Positions 45,203 to 54,083 of a DNA stretch of 64,000 nucleotides are shown here, piece after piece. The translations under genes were made by a program, and so were the position numbers. This DNA is from Kangiellaceae bacterium (lineage in GTDB: Bacteria; Pseudomonadota; Gammaproteobacteria; Enterobacterales; Kangiellaceae): assembly GCA_026196875.1 (NCBI GenBank), contig JAPHTP010000011.1, positions 1 through 64,000 of the forward strand, in the 5' to 3' direction. Below the pieces are notes generated by a model. The model had not been told where the DNA came from. It searched no databases and was given only the letters and a program-made list of their open reading frames with translations. Position 1 is the first letter of the stretch, and every line of letters begins with the position of its first letter.

Positions 45203-45628
45203 TAGGGATAAAGTATTCTTCCCTGTATGTAGCCAGACCTACTCCACAAAAACCTAGCTACTGACATTTTATGGGCACCTTGCATTAATGCATCATAAAT
45301 AACCTTCCATGTGCTCAACTTAACGTACCTTTATTTCCAAGTTCTCATTGAGAAAACTCTTAAAAAAACTATTGAAAGATTACTATTCGGAATAATTAAT
45401 TCGACTAGCTCTTTGGTTCTTAGATCAAATCAATTCTGACACAGGTTTTATCTTAGCCATAACTATCTATTCTATCGGAAACATGTCAACTGGCAAACTA
45501 AGAGAACTCATACAATATACGTATTATTTCTTTTCCTCTATTTATTTTTCATATATTAGGTTTATCAAACTTAATTTCTCTAGTTATTAGGATAGTAAGC
45601 CGAGCTATTTTTACAGCAAAAATTACTA
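45203..45628. other. Upstream region of the RT operon
   Basis: 426 bases without a gene, between the methyltransferase stop and the ncRNA promoter. AT-rich; nothing further recognised. Confidence 0.4.
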
Positions 45629-46711
45629 TCAATGAATTTTTGATTCATTTTTCTTTATCGATTTAAAACATGCTTTACTCATCGCTTTTGCAAACTTACA
45701 AGGAAGAGCATTTCCGATAATTTTACACACTTGGTCAATAGAGTCGGTAGCAAATCTGTAACTATCTGGGAAAGTTTGAATTCTTGCGGCTTCTCTAACA
45801 GAAATAGTTCTTAAAGCAGATGGGTGTCCGAACCTTCCTTTACTTAGTACGGTACATCCCCCAGTAATTGTGGGAGCTACATCGCTCCAAGCCATTCGAC
45901 TATACACATTACTGAACCCCTTATTCTTTCCTTTATGGCACTTAGGGCGCAAATGATCAGGAATGTCAAATCGCTGGCCTCCGGGCCTTAAATATTTTAA
46001 TCGCTCAACATTTTCTTCTGAAATATTTCTAGTAACATGCCAGTTTAACCTTTGAGGGCCGCCACGTTTAGTAGCTTTTGATAAAGAAACAGATCTGCCT
46101 AATCCCCTCAAAGCCTCTTTAAGGGGCACCCATTTTTGTAAACCTTTTTCGCGCTTATTAGAGTGTGTCGCCTTAGGTATTTGGATCTCAAAGCCTTTCC
46201 CTGCTAGCAAAACAAACCTTCGTCTATCTTGCGGTACTCCGTAATCAGCAACTTGTAGAACTTTATAGTTAACAATGTAGCCCAACTTTTCAATCTCGGA
46301 TATAAATTCTTGCAGATATGCTTTACCTTTGCTAACAATACCAGGCACGTTTTCTATCATGATTGCTTTAGGTAATAACTCCTTTGCTAGACGAGAAACC
46401 TCTGAAATGAGTTCGTTTCTAGAATCATTTCTTTTGTATTTATCTGTAAGCTTGGAGAATCCTTGACAAGGTGGACAACCCGCAAGCAAATCAAGCTCCC
46501 CCTTTTTTAACTTACATTGTTTTAAGATTTCTTTAGATGAAACAAACCTGATATCACTTTCTATTACTACGGCATTCTTATGATTAGCTCTAAAAACATC
46601 TACAGCAGTTGATTCGTTTTCCACAGCAGTCCGAATTTCAAAGCCTGCTTGTCTCATTCCTTCAGATAGCCCTCCACCACCGGAGAACAAGTCTATAGCT
46701 TTAAGCTTCAT
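45629..46711 (-). CDS. C5 cytosine DNA methyltransferase
   Basis: A 360-aa enzyme with the ordered motifs of m5C MTases: I (AIDLFSGGGGLSEG), IV (GCPPCQGFS, catalytic Cys82), VI (MIENVPG), VIII (VPQDRRRFVLLAGK), IX (RTISVREAARIQTFP) and X (IIGNALPCKFAKAM). The target-recognition region (about 195-285) carries RGGPQRLNWHVTR and LRPGGQRFDIP, as in other solitary or restriction-linked Dcm-type enzymes. It overlaps the GHKL-nuclease gene by 4 bases, and together they form a restriction-modification-like pair. The recognition site cannot be read from sequence. Confidence 0.92.
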   Translation of the reverse strand: MKLKAIDLFSGGGGLSEGMRQAGFEIRTAVENESTAVDVFRANHKNAVVIESDIRFVSSKEILKQCKLKKGELDLLAGCPPCQGFSKLTDKYKRNDSRNELISEVSRLAKELLPKAIMIENVPGIVSKGKAYLQEFISEIEKLGYIVNYKVLQVADYGVPQDRRRFVLLAGKGFEIQIPKATHSNKREKGLQKWVPLKEALRGLGRSVSLSKATKRGGPQRLNWHVTRNISEENVERLKYLRPGGQRFDIPDHLRPKCHKGKNKGFSNVYSRMAWSDVAPTITGGCTVLSKGRFGHPSALRTISVREAARIQTFPDSYRFATDSIDQVCKIIGNALPCKFAKAMSKACFKSIKKNESKIH

Positions 46712-48798
46712 TTATTTTTTTCCAATTTCTTATTTATCCTTGTAAATAGTTCTTCAAGTGGAGAGTCTGCCTCAGCCATTCTATGTAAAAGCTCTTTAGT
46801 AGGTTGTCCACCTATTTCGATCACATCTTGTATACGTATATCATCATAATGCTCTGATATTCCGTGAAGCATAGCTGCAAGTAATTCTAAATAGTCTTTT
46901 CTAGATTGAAGACAGATATTCTCCCATGTAACTATGTTTATATCAGGATCTTTTGTAGAGACAGCATTCCCCGGATTTTGCCCTATTAGATAACCGGTAA
47001 TTGTTGCACTAGGATATAGCCTTTTTAACCAATAAAAATAAGAAAACAATTGTAACAAATGAGTATCTTCTAGAGGTATTAAAGGACTTTTTAACTCTAC
47101 AACAATAAGATTACTATTATTATCATCGCTGAAAAAAGCAAAATCTGGTCTTGTTGCAGAGTCAGGATTATTAGCGATCATTTCTAGCTGTTCTTTGGTA
47201 TGGCCATGACCAGGAATATTCCCATCCGCAGCAGCTTTCCTAGCAATTTCTTTTAATGAAACATTCGCGTTAACCTTGACCTTGTCGGTACCCAAGATCC
47301 AAGGAAAATTCTCAAGCAAAGCTTGTAGCTGAGTCTCCGTTCCATTTTTGCTTAGCTCATAAAGCTTAGTTAAAGCATAAATTTTTTGAGCTACCGTTAC
47401 AGATAATGAAAGAGATTCAGGTACTAAGTGGTCGTGAATATCTTTTAGTATATTGGTAAACTCTTCTTCGTTTCCTTCCGACTTTTCTATTCTATCCCAT
47501 AATGACTTAATAATATTTCTTGTCGGCCGATGAGTCCACGCGGAAGTTAGTTTCTCTAATACTTCTGTCTGCAATTTTTCATCTCTATAGATTTTAGGAC
47601 TCATGCTACAAACCATATCTTTAATTGTAGCTTTTTCACTACTTGTTATCTTTGGCAAGTTTGGAATTGTATTTATTCGCTCTAAAACTTTAGCCTCATT
47701 TTGACTTCTCTGAAACTTTCTGTAATCATTAATCCACTTTGCGACAATATCCTTTCCCCACTTGTGCATTTCTTCAGTATCGTCATTTTCCCAATTTATA
47801 CTTGTTCTATCTGTTGACACAACATCTTCTTCTAGTTCATCAAGCCAATCAGCTTCGATAACTCCATACATATACCTAGTTGAAATCTCCCTGCCCTTCA
47901 AACCAAAAACGAACGGTCTATCCTGCGCAATTTTTCCATGAGTATAGACTCCTACTCCTGCCTGATCCTGAGGCCACTCAGCTTGTTCAACGAATCCAAC
48001 CCAATATCTAACATCTCGATTCCTCCCATTTAGGTTAATTGTTTCTTCTTTATATCCTTCTTCAGGAATTCTGTAAGCGAATGTTGGCAAAGCTTGCTTT
48101 TCTGTAACTTCTATATCGTTTACATGTACTGAAAAATCATCTCTTAGTAAAGTCACTGTGAACCGTTGGCCTAAAGAAACCATTAGCTGCCTTTCAGGAA
48201 TACCTTTTTTCAAAGACAAATCTTCCATAATAACTAGTGTGCCGGTCTCTTTAGTGCTCTCGAGGAATTTCTGAACATATCCATATCTATCTTCAGAAAT
48301 AGGAATTTCTTCTTTAGCCACATTATCACAAACAATTCTTGGCTTGTAATTGAACTCCTGGTGAGATTTATCCACAGAATCTCTTAACAACTTTGAAAGA
48401 TCTAATTCAATCCAACAGCACTTGGAACTTTCCTTACTAATAGTCAATAGCGAGATCTTTTGAGCTATTCCGAACGGCGCTAATTTCCCGATCCCTTTTC
48501 TTCCCATTAGTTTCCGCGCTCTATTTGTCACGGAATCTAGATTTCCAGAAACTCTTTTTTTCTTACCAATCACTAAGTAGTTTAAGGAAAGCTCTTCTCT
48601 AGACATTCCAACGCCATCGTCATAGACGGCTAAGTGTGACTGATTAAGATCTAACCATACATTTTTAGCGTCAGCATCCCATGAGTTTGAAACTAACTCT
48701 GCTAATACATTAGTTGGCTTATTTTGGTAAAGCTTCAACCCTAGATGTTCAATAATATTATGACTATATCGGAGTTCAAAATCAGTTCCAGACGCCAT
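46708..48798 (-). CDS. GHKL ATPase-PD-(D/E)XK nuclease (MORC/MutL-like RM partner)
   Basis: A 696-aa protein. The N-terminal GHKL ATPase has ELVSNSWDADA (N box, about 34-44), YDDGVGM (59-65) and GRKGIGKLA (99-107), close to MutL/Hsp90/MORC. A transducer-like and helical middle follows. The C-terminal nuclease core (about 490-620) has Asp552 in TRPDFAFFSDD and VVELKSP (Glu568, Lys570). Known: Iyer, Abhiman and Aravind described such ATPases in restriction-modification loci as relatives of eukaryotic MORC. Here it precedes and overlaps a C5 methyltransferase, which presumably protects host DNA. Confidence 0.82.
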   Translation of the reverse strand: MASGTDFELRYSHNIIEHLGLKLYQNKPTNVLAELVSNSWDADAKNVWLDLNQSHLAVYDDGVGMSREELSLNYLVIGKKKRVSGNLDSVTNRARKLMGRKGIGKLAPFGIAQKISLLTISKESSKCCWIELDLSKLLRDSVDKSHQEFNYKPRIVCDNVAKEEIPISEDRYGYVQKFLESTKETGTLVIMEDLSLKKGIPERQLMVSLGQRFTVTLLRDDFSVHVNDIEVTEKQALPTFAYRIPEEGYKEETINLNGRNRDVRYWVGFVEQAEWPQDQAGVGVYTHGKIAQDRPFVFGLKGREISTRYMYGVIEADWLDELEEDVVSTDRTSINWENDDTEEMHKWGKDIVAKWINDYRKFQRSQNEAKVLERINTIPNLPKITSSEKATIKDMVCSMSPKIYRDEKLQTEVLEKLTSAWTHRPTRNIIKSLWDRIEKSEGNEEEFTNILKDIHDHLVPESLSLSVTVAQKIYALTKLYELSKNGTETQLQALLENFPWILGTDKVKVNANVSLKEIARKAAADGNIPGHGHTKEQLEMIANNPDSATRPDFAFFSDDNNSNLIVVELKSPLIPLEDTHLLQLFSYFYWLKRLYPSATITGYLIGQNPGNAVSTKDPDINIVTWENICLQSRKDYLELLAAMLHGISEHYDDIRIQDVIEIGGQPTKELLHRMAEADSPLEELFTRINKKLEKNK

Positions 48799-48911
48799 TA
48801 GGTGTTCCCTTTAAAACTAGTGTAATTTTTCGTCAAACTTACCCTTTGTAATAGCTCACCAATTTTAAGGGGCAAGTCTAGCTTGTAAAGTATTTATATT
48901 CAATATGATTC

Positions 48912-49368
48912 TCAACAAGCCGCCGAACAGCGCTGCTGATATTCCTTAGTAAACCGACTTTGACTCCCCTTCTCACTGCTTCTAATAATCCGAGTCAAAT
49001 CACCAATTCGCCCGACAGTCCACGGTCTTTTCTAGTAATATCTTAGAATCAGCCTTTGCCGTTCTCAAAAGACTCCATTCATTTCAACTTTTTTGATTTA
49101 TCTTTAATCGATTGGCTTTCTCAATTACTCTTTTCGCTTCCTGAACAAACTTCAAATCATTTGCGAACTGAAAACTATGTTTTGATGATTCTGGCTCTAT
49201 TCGATTAAGAGAGGGAGATTTAACTTTAGGAGCAGTAGAATAAAACAATTCTGAATACTGTTTTTTGGCTTTATCAAATCCCGCATTAAAGCCAAAATAC
49301 AAACCAGTGTAAGCAACACTAGTGGCAAAAATTACGAACGCAATAAAAATTAAGATCTTCAATCCCAA
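48912..49368 (-). pseudogene. Decayed copy of the membrane protein at 58472
   Basis: The first 94 codons (49368-49084, MGLKILIFIAFVIFATSVA) match the start of the 176-aa protein at 58472-59002. A stop at 49084 then cuts the frame. Further on (minus strand), in other frames, LRTAKADSKILLEKTVDC and GDLTRIIRSSEKGSQSRF continue the homology to about 48912. It has a premature stop, at least one more frameshift and a diverged end. Confidence 0.75.
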
Positions 49369-49472
49369 AACTTACATCCCACTTCTTATTTATCGGAACT
49401 CCCTATTCAACTGACGTTTTTTGTTAATATTTCGCCAGCCCCTCTACTTTATGTTCGCCTTTGTAATATGTA

Positions 49473-49656
49473 GAGCCAACTGCAGTATCTTTATAATAAA
49501 AACCTAAAACAACCTTTCTTCTCCAATCGAGATTAATGAAATCTCAAAAGAAAACCAGAACAAAATACCAATCATGAAATCAGAAAACAATTGATTAATA
49601 TCAAATACTTAGCTAATGGCTTAATTTTAATATCGATTGTAAAAATTAAGCCAAAA
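49473..49656. repeat. Intergenic direct repeat, copy A
   Basis: Matches 59170-59355 closely, in the same orientation relative to the gene copies. It contains TATCTTTATAATAAAAACC, a GAGATT-AATCTC hairpin, and CTTAATTTT (49620-49628) with AAAATTAAG (49642-49650) as an inverted repeat. Both copies lie upstream of a copy of the same membrane-protein gene. Confidence 0.8.
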
Positions 49657-49923
49657 AATAGCAAAGAGGTACCCCTACTATCATCGAGATGACGTATTTC
49701 ATTTCGATTAGTCATGTACATTAGGAGCTCCCTCCATTACAGCCGGGATAACGAAACTAGTATGTAAGGAGTTAGATAATTTTCAGAAGCTACGTCTTTC
49801 GTTTCTCTTGAATGTTCTACACATTTTAATGTAACTTATCGACAAATATGCAGAACTTAGTAAAGGAGTAAATTAGCCTAGTTAGAAGTTTCAGTGACAA
49901 TCGGTTATGGAAGTAAATATCAA

Positions 49924-50094
49924 ATGAACAAATACAAAAAAGAAGGAATGGTAAGTTTCCACGAGAACAAAGGAAAATATGATAATCCTTACCAAAAAGG
50001 AAGTGAGCAATTTAATGAGTTTGAACGGGGCTGGACACAAGCCTTAAAACGAACCTCCGAAAGAAAACTGAACTTGTATCGAAGATCAGTTTAA
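49924..50094 (+). CDS. Small RMF/CrpP-like protein
   Basis: A 56-aa basic protein (ATG at 49924, with GGAAG about 10 bases upstream; a GTG at 49894 is the alternative). KKEGMVSFHENKGKYDNPY followed by FNEFERGWTQAL has the G...NPY...F..GW..A spacing of ribosome modulation factor and CrpP-type proteins. That similarity is pattern-level only. It is the only plus-strand gene in this part of the island. Confidence 0.45.
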   Translation: MNKYKKEGMVSFHENKGKYDNPYQKGSEQFNEFERGWTQALKRTSERKLNLYRRSV

Positions 50095-50255
50095 GCAGGT
50101 AAAGTATAGTATAGGTATTTAAAGTAGGGAATCCCTCTGGTACGGTCAGAATAACAAAGTTTTTGGAGGCTCCAATACGCGTTCTAATCCACGCAATAGT
50201 GTAAAAGGTAAAATATACAACCATACTAACTTTTGTTCACTTTTTGTACTTCTCA

Positions 50256-51398
50256 TTAATGCTTAAACACCCGATCCCGGTGGTATGCCATATACCCTTG
50301 ATGCTCTTTCATCAAAGGAATAAACATGTCATCTCTAATCCCTAACGAGTCGGGCGACTCAATAAATTCCGAAAGGCATACTTTACCGCTTTCTGAGAAA
50401 GTTATATAGCCAAGATCAAAAGCTTTATCGAGATTGGGGAGCAACATTAATCCGTTAAATGTGGATAGCCTTTCTCGATTGTCAGAATCCCGCCAAGGCT
50501 TGATATGAGATGCGACCAAAAATTGAGTATTTTTATAACCTGTTACCGCACACCCTTTCCAATACTTGAGTAGTCTAGTGCGAAACCGCCCTTGCCCAAT
50601 TCGGGTGTTTACAAGCTGCGACTTTTGAGTCTCACTCAATGTAGTATCCTCGATAATTTCCTGAATATCTTCTGAAACATCTGACTGGCTAACGTCAGAT
50701 AAGAATTCCATGTATACAGTTAACGCACGACTATACATAGAGTTTCCTTTACTATCTCGCTCGACGAAAACCGTATAATTAGTCAATGATTCAGCCACCT
50801 GCCGGATTCGTGAGACGGACTGAATAGCGATTAAATTTTGATCACATATCTGTGCATCCTCAGCCCATTTAGAAATTGAGCCACAAATAGCTCGTGTGTA
50901 GTTATAAGCTGTTGCTTCAGATTTACCCAATTGAATTAACCATCGATGAAAAGGTTCAGATAAATCGTCCAAATTATCTAATATCTGCTCTCTTAAAAAT
51001 ATGCGCTCATGATCATCCTGCAAGAATTTATAAAGCTCTTGGTCAAGATAAGCATATTCAATGTATTCATTGATCTTTTTTTGGCTAGGGGAACGCTTTT
51101 TACTTTCTAATTCTTTAAAAGACTTAGGATTTGAAACTTTAAAATGCCAAAATCCATCACCATTTAAGTGATAAAAAGGCTTAGCAATATCATTGCTATC
51201 ACGCCCTTGCTTAAATCTATCGAAGTACTGATTAAAACCTATTTTCAAATCATCGCTTAAGGTGAACTGATTTCTGTGACCTGCATCGACCAAATCGATA
51301 ACAGCTAATAATAAACAAACTTTATGAGGACTAGGATGACCACCACTACGATTAAGCTTTAACTTACTAAGTTTACTGATGTAGTATTCCCTATCCAT
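50256..51398 (-). CDS. HNH endonuclease with McrA-like N-terminal DNA-reading domain
   Basis: A 380-aa protein. The N-terminal part (about 1-95) has GGHPSPHKVCLLLAVIDLV and FWHFK, the pattern of the ScoMcrA-type head/SBD domains that sense modified (phosphorothioate) DNA. A helical middle follows, with the C-terminal HNH_2-type nuclease (about 285-355): GCAVTGYKN, FLVASHIKPWRDSD and NGLMLLPNLDKAFD. It probably cuts modified or foreign DNA. It overlaps the HIT gene by one base. No dnd genes are in the window. Confidence 0.75.
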   Translation of the reverse strand: MDREYYISKLSKLKLNRSGGHPSPHKVCLLLAVIDLVDAGHRNQFTLSDDLKIGFNQYFDRFKQGRDSNDIAKPFYHLNGDGFWHFKVSNPKSFKELESKKRSPSQKKINEYIEYAYLDQELYKFLQDDHERIFLREQILDNLDDLSEPFHRWLIQLGKSEATAYNYTRAICGSISKWAEDAQICDQNLIAIQSVSRIRQVAESLTNYTVFVERDSKGNSMYSRALTVYMEFLSDVSQSDVSEDIQEIIEDTTLSETQKSQLVNTRIGQGRFRTRLLKYWKGCAVTGYKNTQFLVASHIKPWRDSDNRERLSTFNGLMLLPNLDKAFDLGYITFSESGKVCLSEFIESPDSLGIRDDMFIPLMKEHQGYMAYHRDRVFKH

Positions 51399-51799
51399 CA
51401 GTAATCCTGCTTACCTGAAATAACTCCCCGCACTCCGCCACGAGGGCAATTCGAATCACCATCTCTTCGTGGGATTAAATGCGCATGAAAATGCATTACT
51501 GTCTGCCCAGCGGACTCACCACAATTCATACCAATATTAAAACCAGAGATCTCTGGATCAGCTTCAAGGAGTTTGTCTTTGTGAATGGATAGTATTTGAT
51601 TAAGCTCAAGTTGTTCTCCTTGGGATAAAGCAAACCAATCAATAACACAGCGTTTAGAAATGATAAGCGTATGACCTTCAGTTACAGGAAAGGCATCGCG
51701 AACAACGAGAAAAAGCGCCGACTCATCGAGAACCCGACTAGAATCCAAATTACAGAATATGCACTCACTCTTGCCGGCGAGCTTTTCATCCTCGTTCAA
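51398..51799 (-). CDS. HIT-family nucleotide hydrolase/transferase
   Basis: A 133-aa protein with the histidine triad HFHAHLIPR (HxHxH), a zinc-type N-terminal CIFCNLD, and TLIISKR in the fold's usual place. HIT proteins act on nucleoside monophosphate adducts such as AMP-lysine or Ap4A. The one-base overlap with the HNH nuclease gene (stop TGA sharing with ATG) implies coupled translation, a pairing seen repeatedly in accessory islands. Confidence 0.85.
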   Translation of the reverse strand: MNEDEKLAGKSECIFCNLDSSRVLDESALFLVVRDAFPVTEGHTLIISKRCVIDWFALSQGEQLELNQILSIHKDKLLEADPEISGFNIGMNCGESAGQTVMHFHAHLIPRRDGDSNCPRGGVRGVISGKQDY

Positions 51800-51977
51800 T
51801 CCTATTATCCCCTTTTATCGTAAAGCCTCTATCCCAATGGGCTAATTCCTAATGATTCAATTAGCTATTGAACAGCTATAACTGTAGGTAGCCCAAATAC
51901 CAACTGCAGTTTCCCTTTAAATAAGATATAAAACAACCAAGCCTCTCCAGTTGAGATAAATCAGATCTTAGTAATTC

Positions 51978-54083
51978 TTAACCTACTAATTCTAACTCTG
52001 GCGAAATAAACCTCATGCAATTCGAGTTTTCAAAACCAAACAACTCCTTAAGCCAATCCCTTTCTTCCCCACTTTCTGATAACGCGCGGTACATTTTTCG
52101 AGCATAACCGATAAACTCTCTGCATTTTTCACCATACTTGGGGCAGTATTGTTCCCAAATTCGAATAACCTCTTTACAAGCTTGGAGTGAATTTTCTTTC
52201 CAACAATGCGCGATACAAAGATCCAATAAATTCAACCACTCCCGAAAGTGCCTATAATCCCGATCGACATAGATTGGCGGTTCACCGAACTGCTCAAAGA
52301 GTTCTAAGAGCAAATCGGTATTTTCTTTTAGCAGAGTTTCATTTGAAACAAGCACCCTTATTCTATAGTCAGGTGGCAAGTTGGAATCGGCAACAATATC
52401 TTTTGCAATATCAGCCATATAATCTTTGTTAGAAATGACACCCACTGCGGCTCTTTTCAGATCTCCGAATAATTCATCAGCACCTAGATGAAATGGACTA
52501 TCCTGAACTTTTAACAGTAAGTTGATCTTTTTAACTACGTCAGGAATGATTTCTAGTACTTGCTTTTCTTTATCTGAAGGAGTTTGCTCAAATACATACA
52601 TAGCCAAAAGATGAATACAAGCTAATCTTGAAGTCGCGGATTGCCATTGGCTAGCTTTTCGAACGTTCATGTAAGGACTACACGAAAACTTTTCTAATGA
52701 AACTACAGAAGGCCCGACATTACTACCTAGAAATCTGCCTATCTCCTTCCCCTTGAGATCTGATAATAGTATTAATGTCTTAGCAGCACTTGCGAGTTTT
52801 TCAAGATTGCGCTTAGAAGAATATGAAAATGTTTCTTCACACACTTCAAGTACAGGCTGTGAAGGCACACCAATCCAATTCATAATTGAGAGAAAGGCAT
52901 TGTCCAATATCTGAGCCTGGTTATCCTTAGACGGAATAACGTCTACCAATTCGCGCAATAATTTCTCATCCTCAATTAAGTGAATGAGGTTATCAACTTG
53001 ACTTTGTGTAATACCTGTTTGTGGCCAGTGAGTTTTCATATCGTCAAAGCTGGCTTTTAGTCTTTTTTCGGCTTTTACTAATAAATCTTCATTGTCGCTT
53101 AAAGAATCTTTCCTGGAACTAATCCACTGTTCAGGTTTACTACCTTTCGGACAATTACTTGGGTCCCTTTCACACACAGATATTTCCTGCTTGGTAGACA
53201 GTATTCGCTCTTTTATTCTATCAGCACTTTGATAGTGCTCCTTCAACTTAAGAGAAGAAAGCCATAATGCGTCACCTATATCAATTCCATTGGCGACTAA
53301 CATCTTGATATTTTCACCTATTGTCGATTGAGTATCAAAAGTACTCTGTTTCACCACGCAAACACAAGCTAACAACTTCAAGTAAGCATTTTTGCTTTTC
53401 AATAATGGAACAATATATTGCTTTTTTCTGAACATTAATGGCTCAATAACAGGACAACATAAATCCCCAACAATAAGTTCTTCTTTATAACTCTCAACGA
53501 TTACAGAATATTGTTCAGGTATTAATCTTATGCAAAGCCTGATAATGAAAGCTAAACCATAATTAAATGTCCGCATCGTGGTTCCAGAGTCGATCTCATA
53601 AAAACCGCCACGAATACCGCCCCAATCAAAATCTGTTTTTCCAATTTTTTGGGAATAAGCTATCTCTTCAAGAGTTCGTTTTCTTTTCAAGAAGTTTGGT
53701 GTTTTAATGAGCTTTTTGATGACATTTAAAAGAGCGGCTTTATAACTACAAGACGTTAGTTTTCTAGTTACCACTCGGTTGAAGTCACCGTGACACCTTG
53801 CAGATATCTCCCCCAAACCGATTAAAATCTTTGCAAGCTCATCAACACAGCTATGATGAGGGAAAGTGATATCAGGATTATTTAGTTGCTTAAAGATAGC
53901 TCTTTTATTTGCCTTCCAAGAACTACCGTCATCAACAGTCACTAAACCCAAATTCGTGGCTTGGCAGATAATCTTTTTAGAGTCTGTCTCGGTATTACAA
54001 CCTGATAACCAGGCCAGCGTATAGAGAACCTCTTCGTACTCATAAATACTAGTTTGATAGCTGTTCATTTTCTGGCCACTCAT
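51978..54083 (-). CDS. Large helical protein, partner of the PLD-like protein
   Basis: A 701-aa cytoplasmic, almost entirely helical protein (start MSGQKMNSYQTSIYEYEE; a second ATG at 54068 is about as likely). Repeated helical pairs from about 200 to 640 suggest a solenoid scaffold. No catalytic motif recognised. It overlaps the 530-aa PLD-like gene by up to 35 bases, a sign of strict co-production. Probably a two-protein system. Confidence 0.6.
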   Translation of the reverse strand: MSGQKMNSYQTSIYEYEEVLYTLAWLSGCNTETDSKKIICQATNLGLVTVDDGSSWKANKRAIFKQLNNPDITFPHHSCVDELAKILIGLGEISARCHGDFNRVVTRKLTSCSYKAALLNVIKKLIKTPNFLKRKRTLEEIAYSQKIGKTDFDWGGIRGGFYEIDSGTTMRTFNYGLAFIIRLCIRLIPEQYSVIVESYKEELIVGDLCCPVIEPLMFRKKQYIVPLLKSKNAYLKLLACVCVVKQSTFDTQSTIGENIKMLVANGIDIGDALWLSSLKLKEHYQSADRIKERILSTKQEISVCERDPSNCPKGSKPEQWISSRKDSLSDNEDLLVKAEKRLKASFDDMKTHWPQTGITQSQVDNLIHLIEDEKLLRELVDVIPSKDNQAQILDNAFLSIMNWIGVPSQPVLEVCEETFSYSSKRNLEKLASAAKTLILLSDLKGKEIGRFLGSNVGPSVVSLEKFSCSPYMNVRKASQWQSATSRLACIHLLAMYVFEQTPSDKEKQVLEIIPDVVKKINLLLKVQDSPFHLGADELFGDLKRAAVGVISNKDYMADIAKDIVADSNLPPDYRIRVLVSNETLLKENTDLLLELFEQFGEPPIYVDRDYRHFREWLNLLDLCIAHCWKENSLQACKEVIRIWEQYCPKYGEKCREFIGYARKMYRALSESGEERDWLKELFGFENSNCMRFISPELELVG

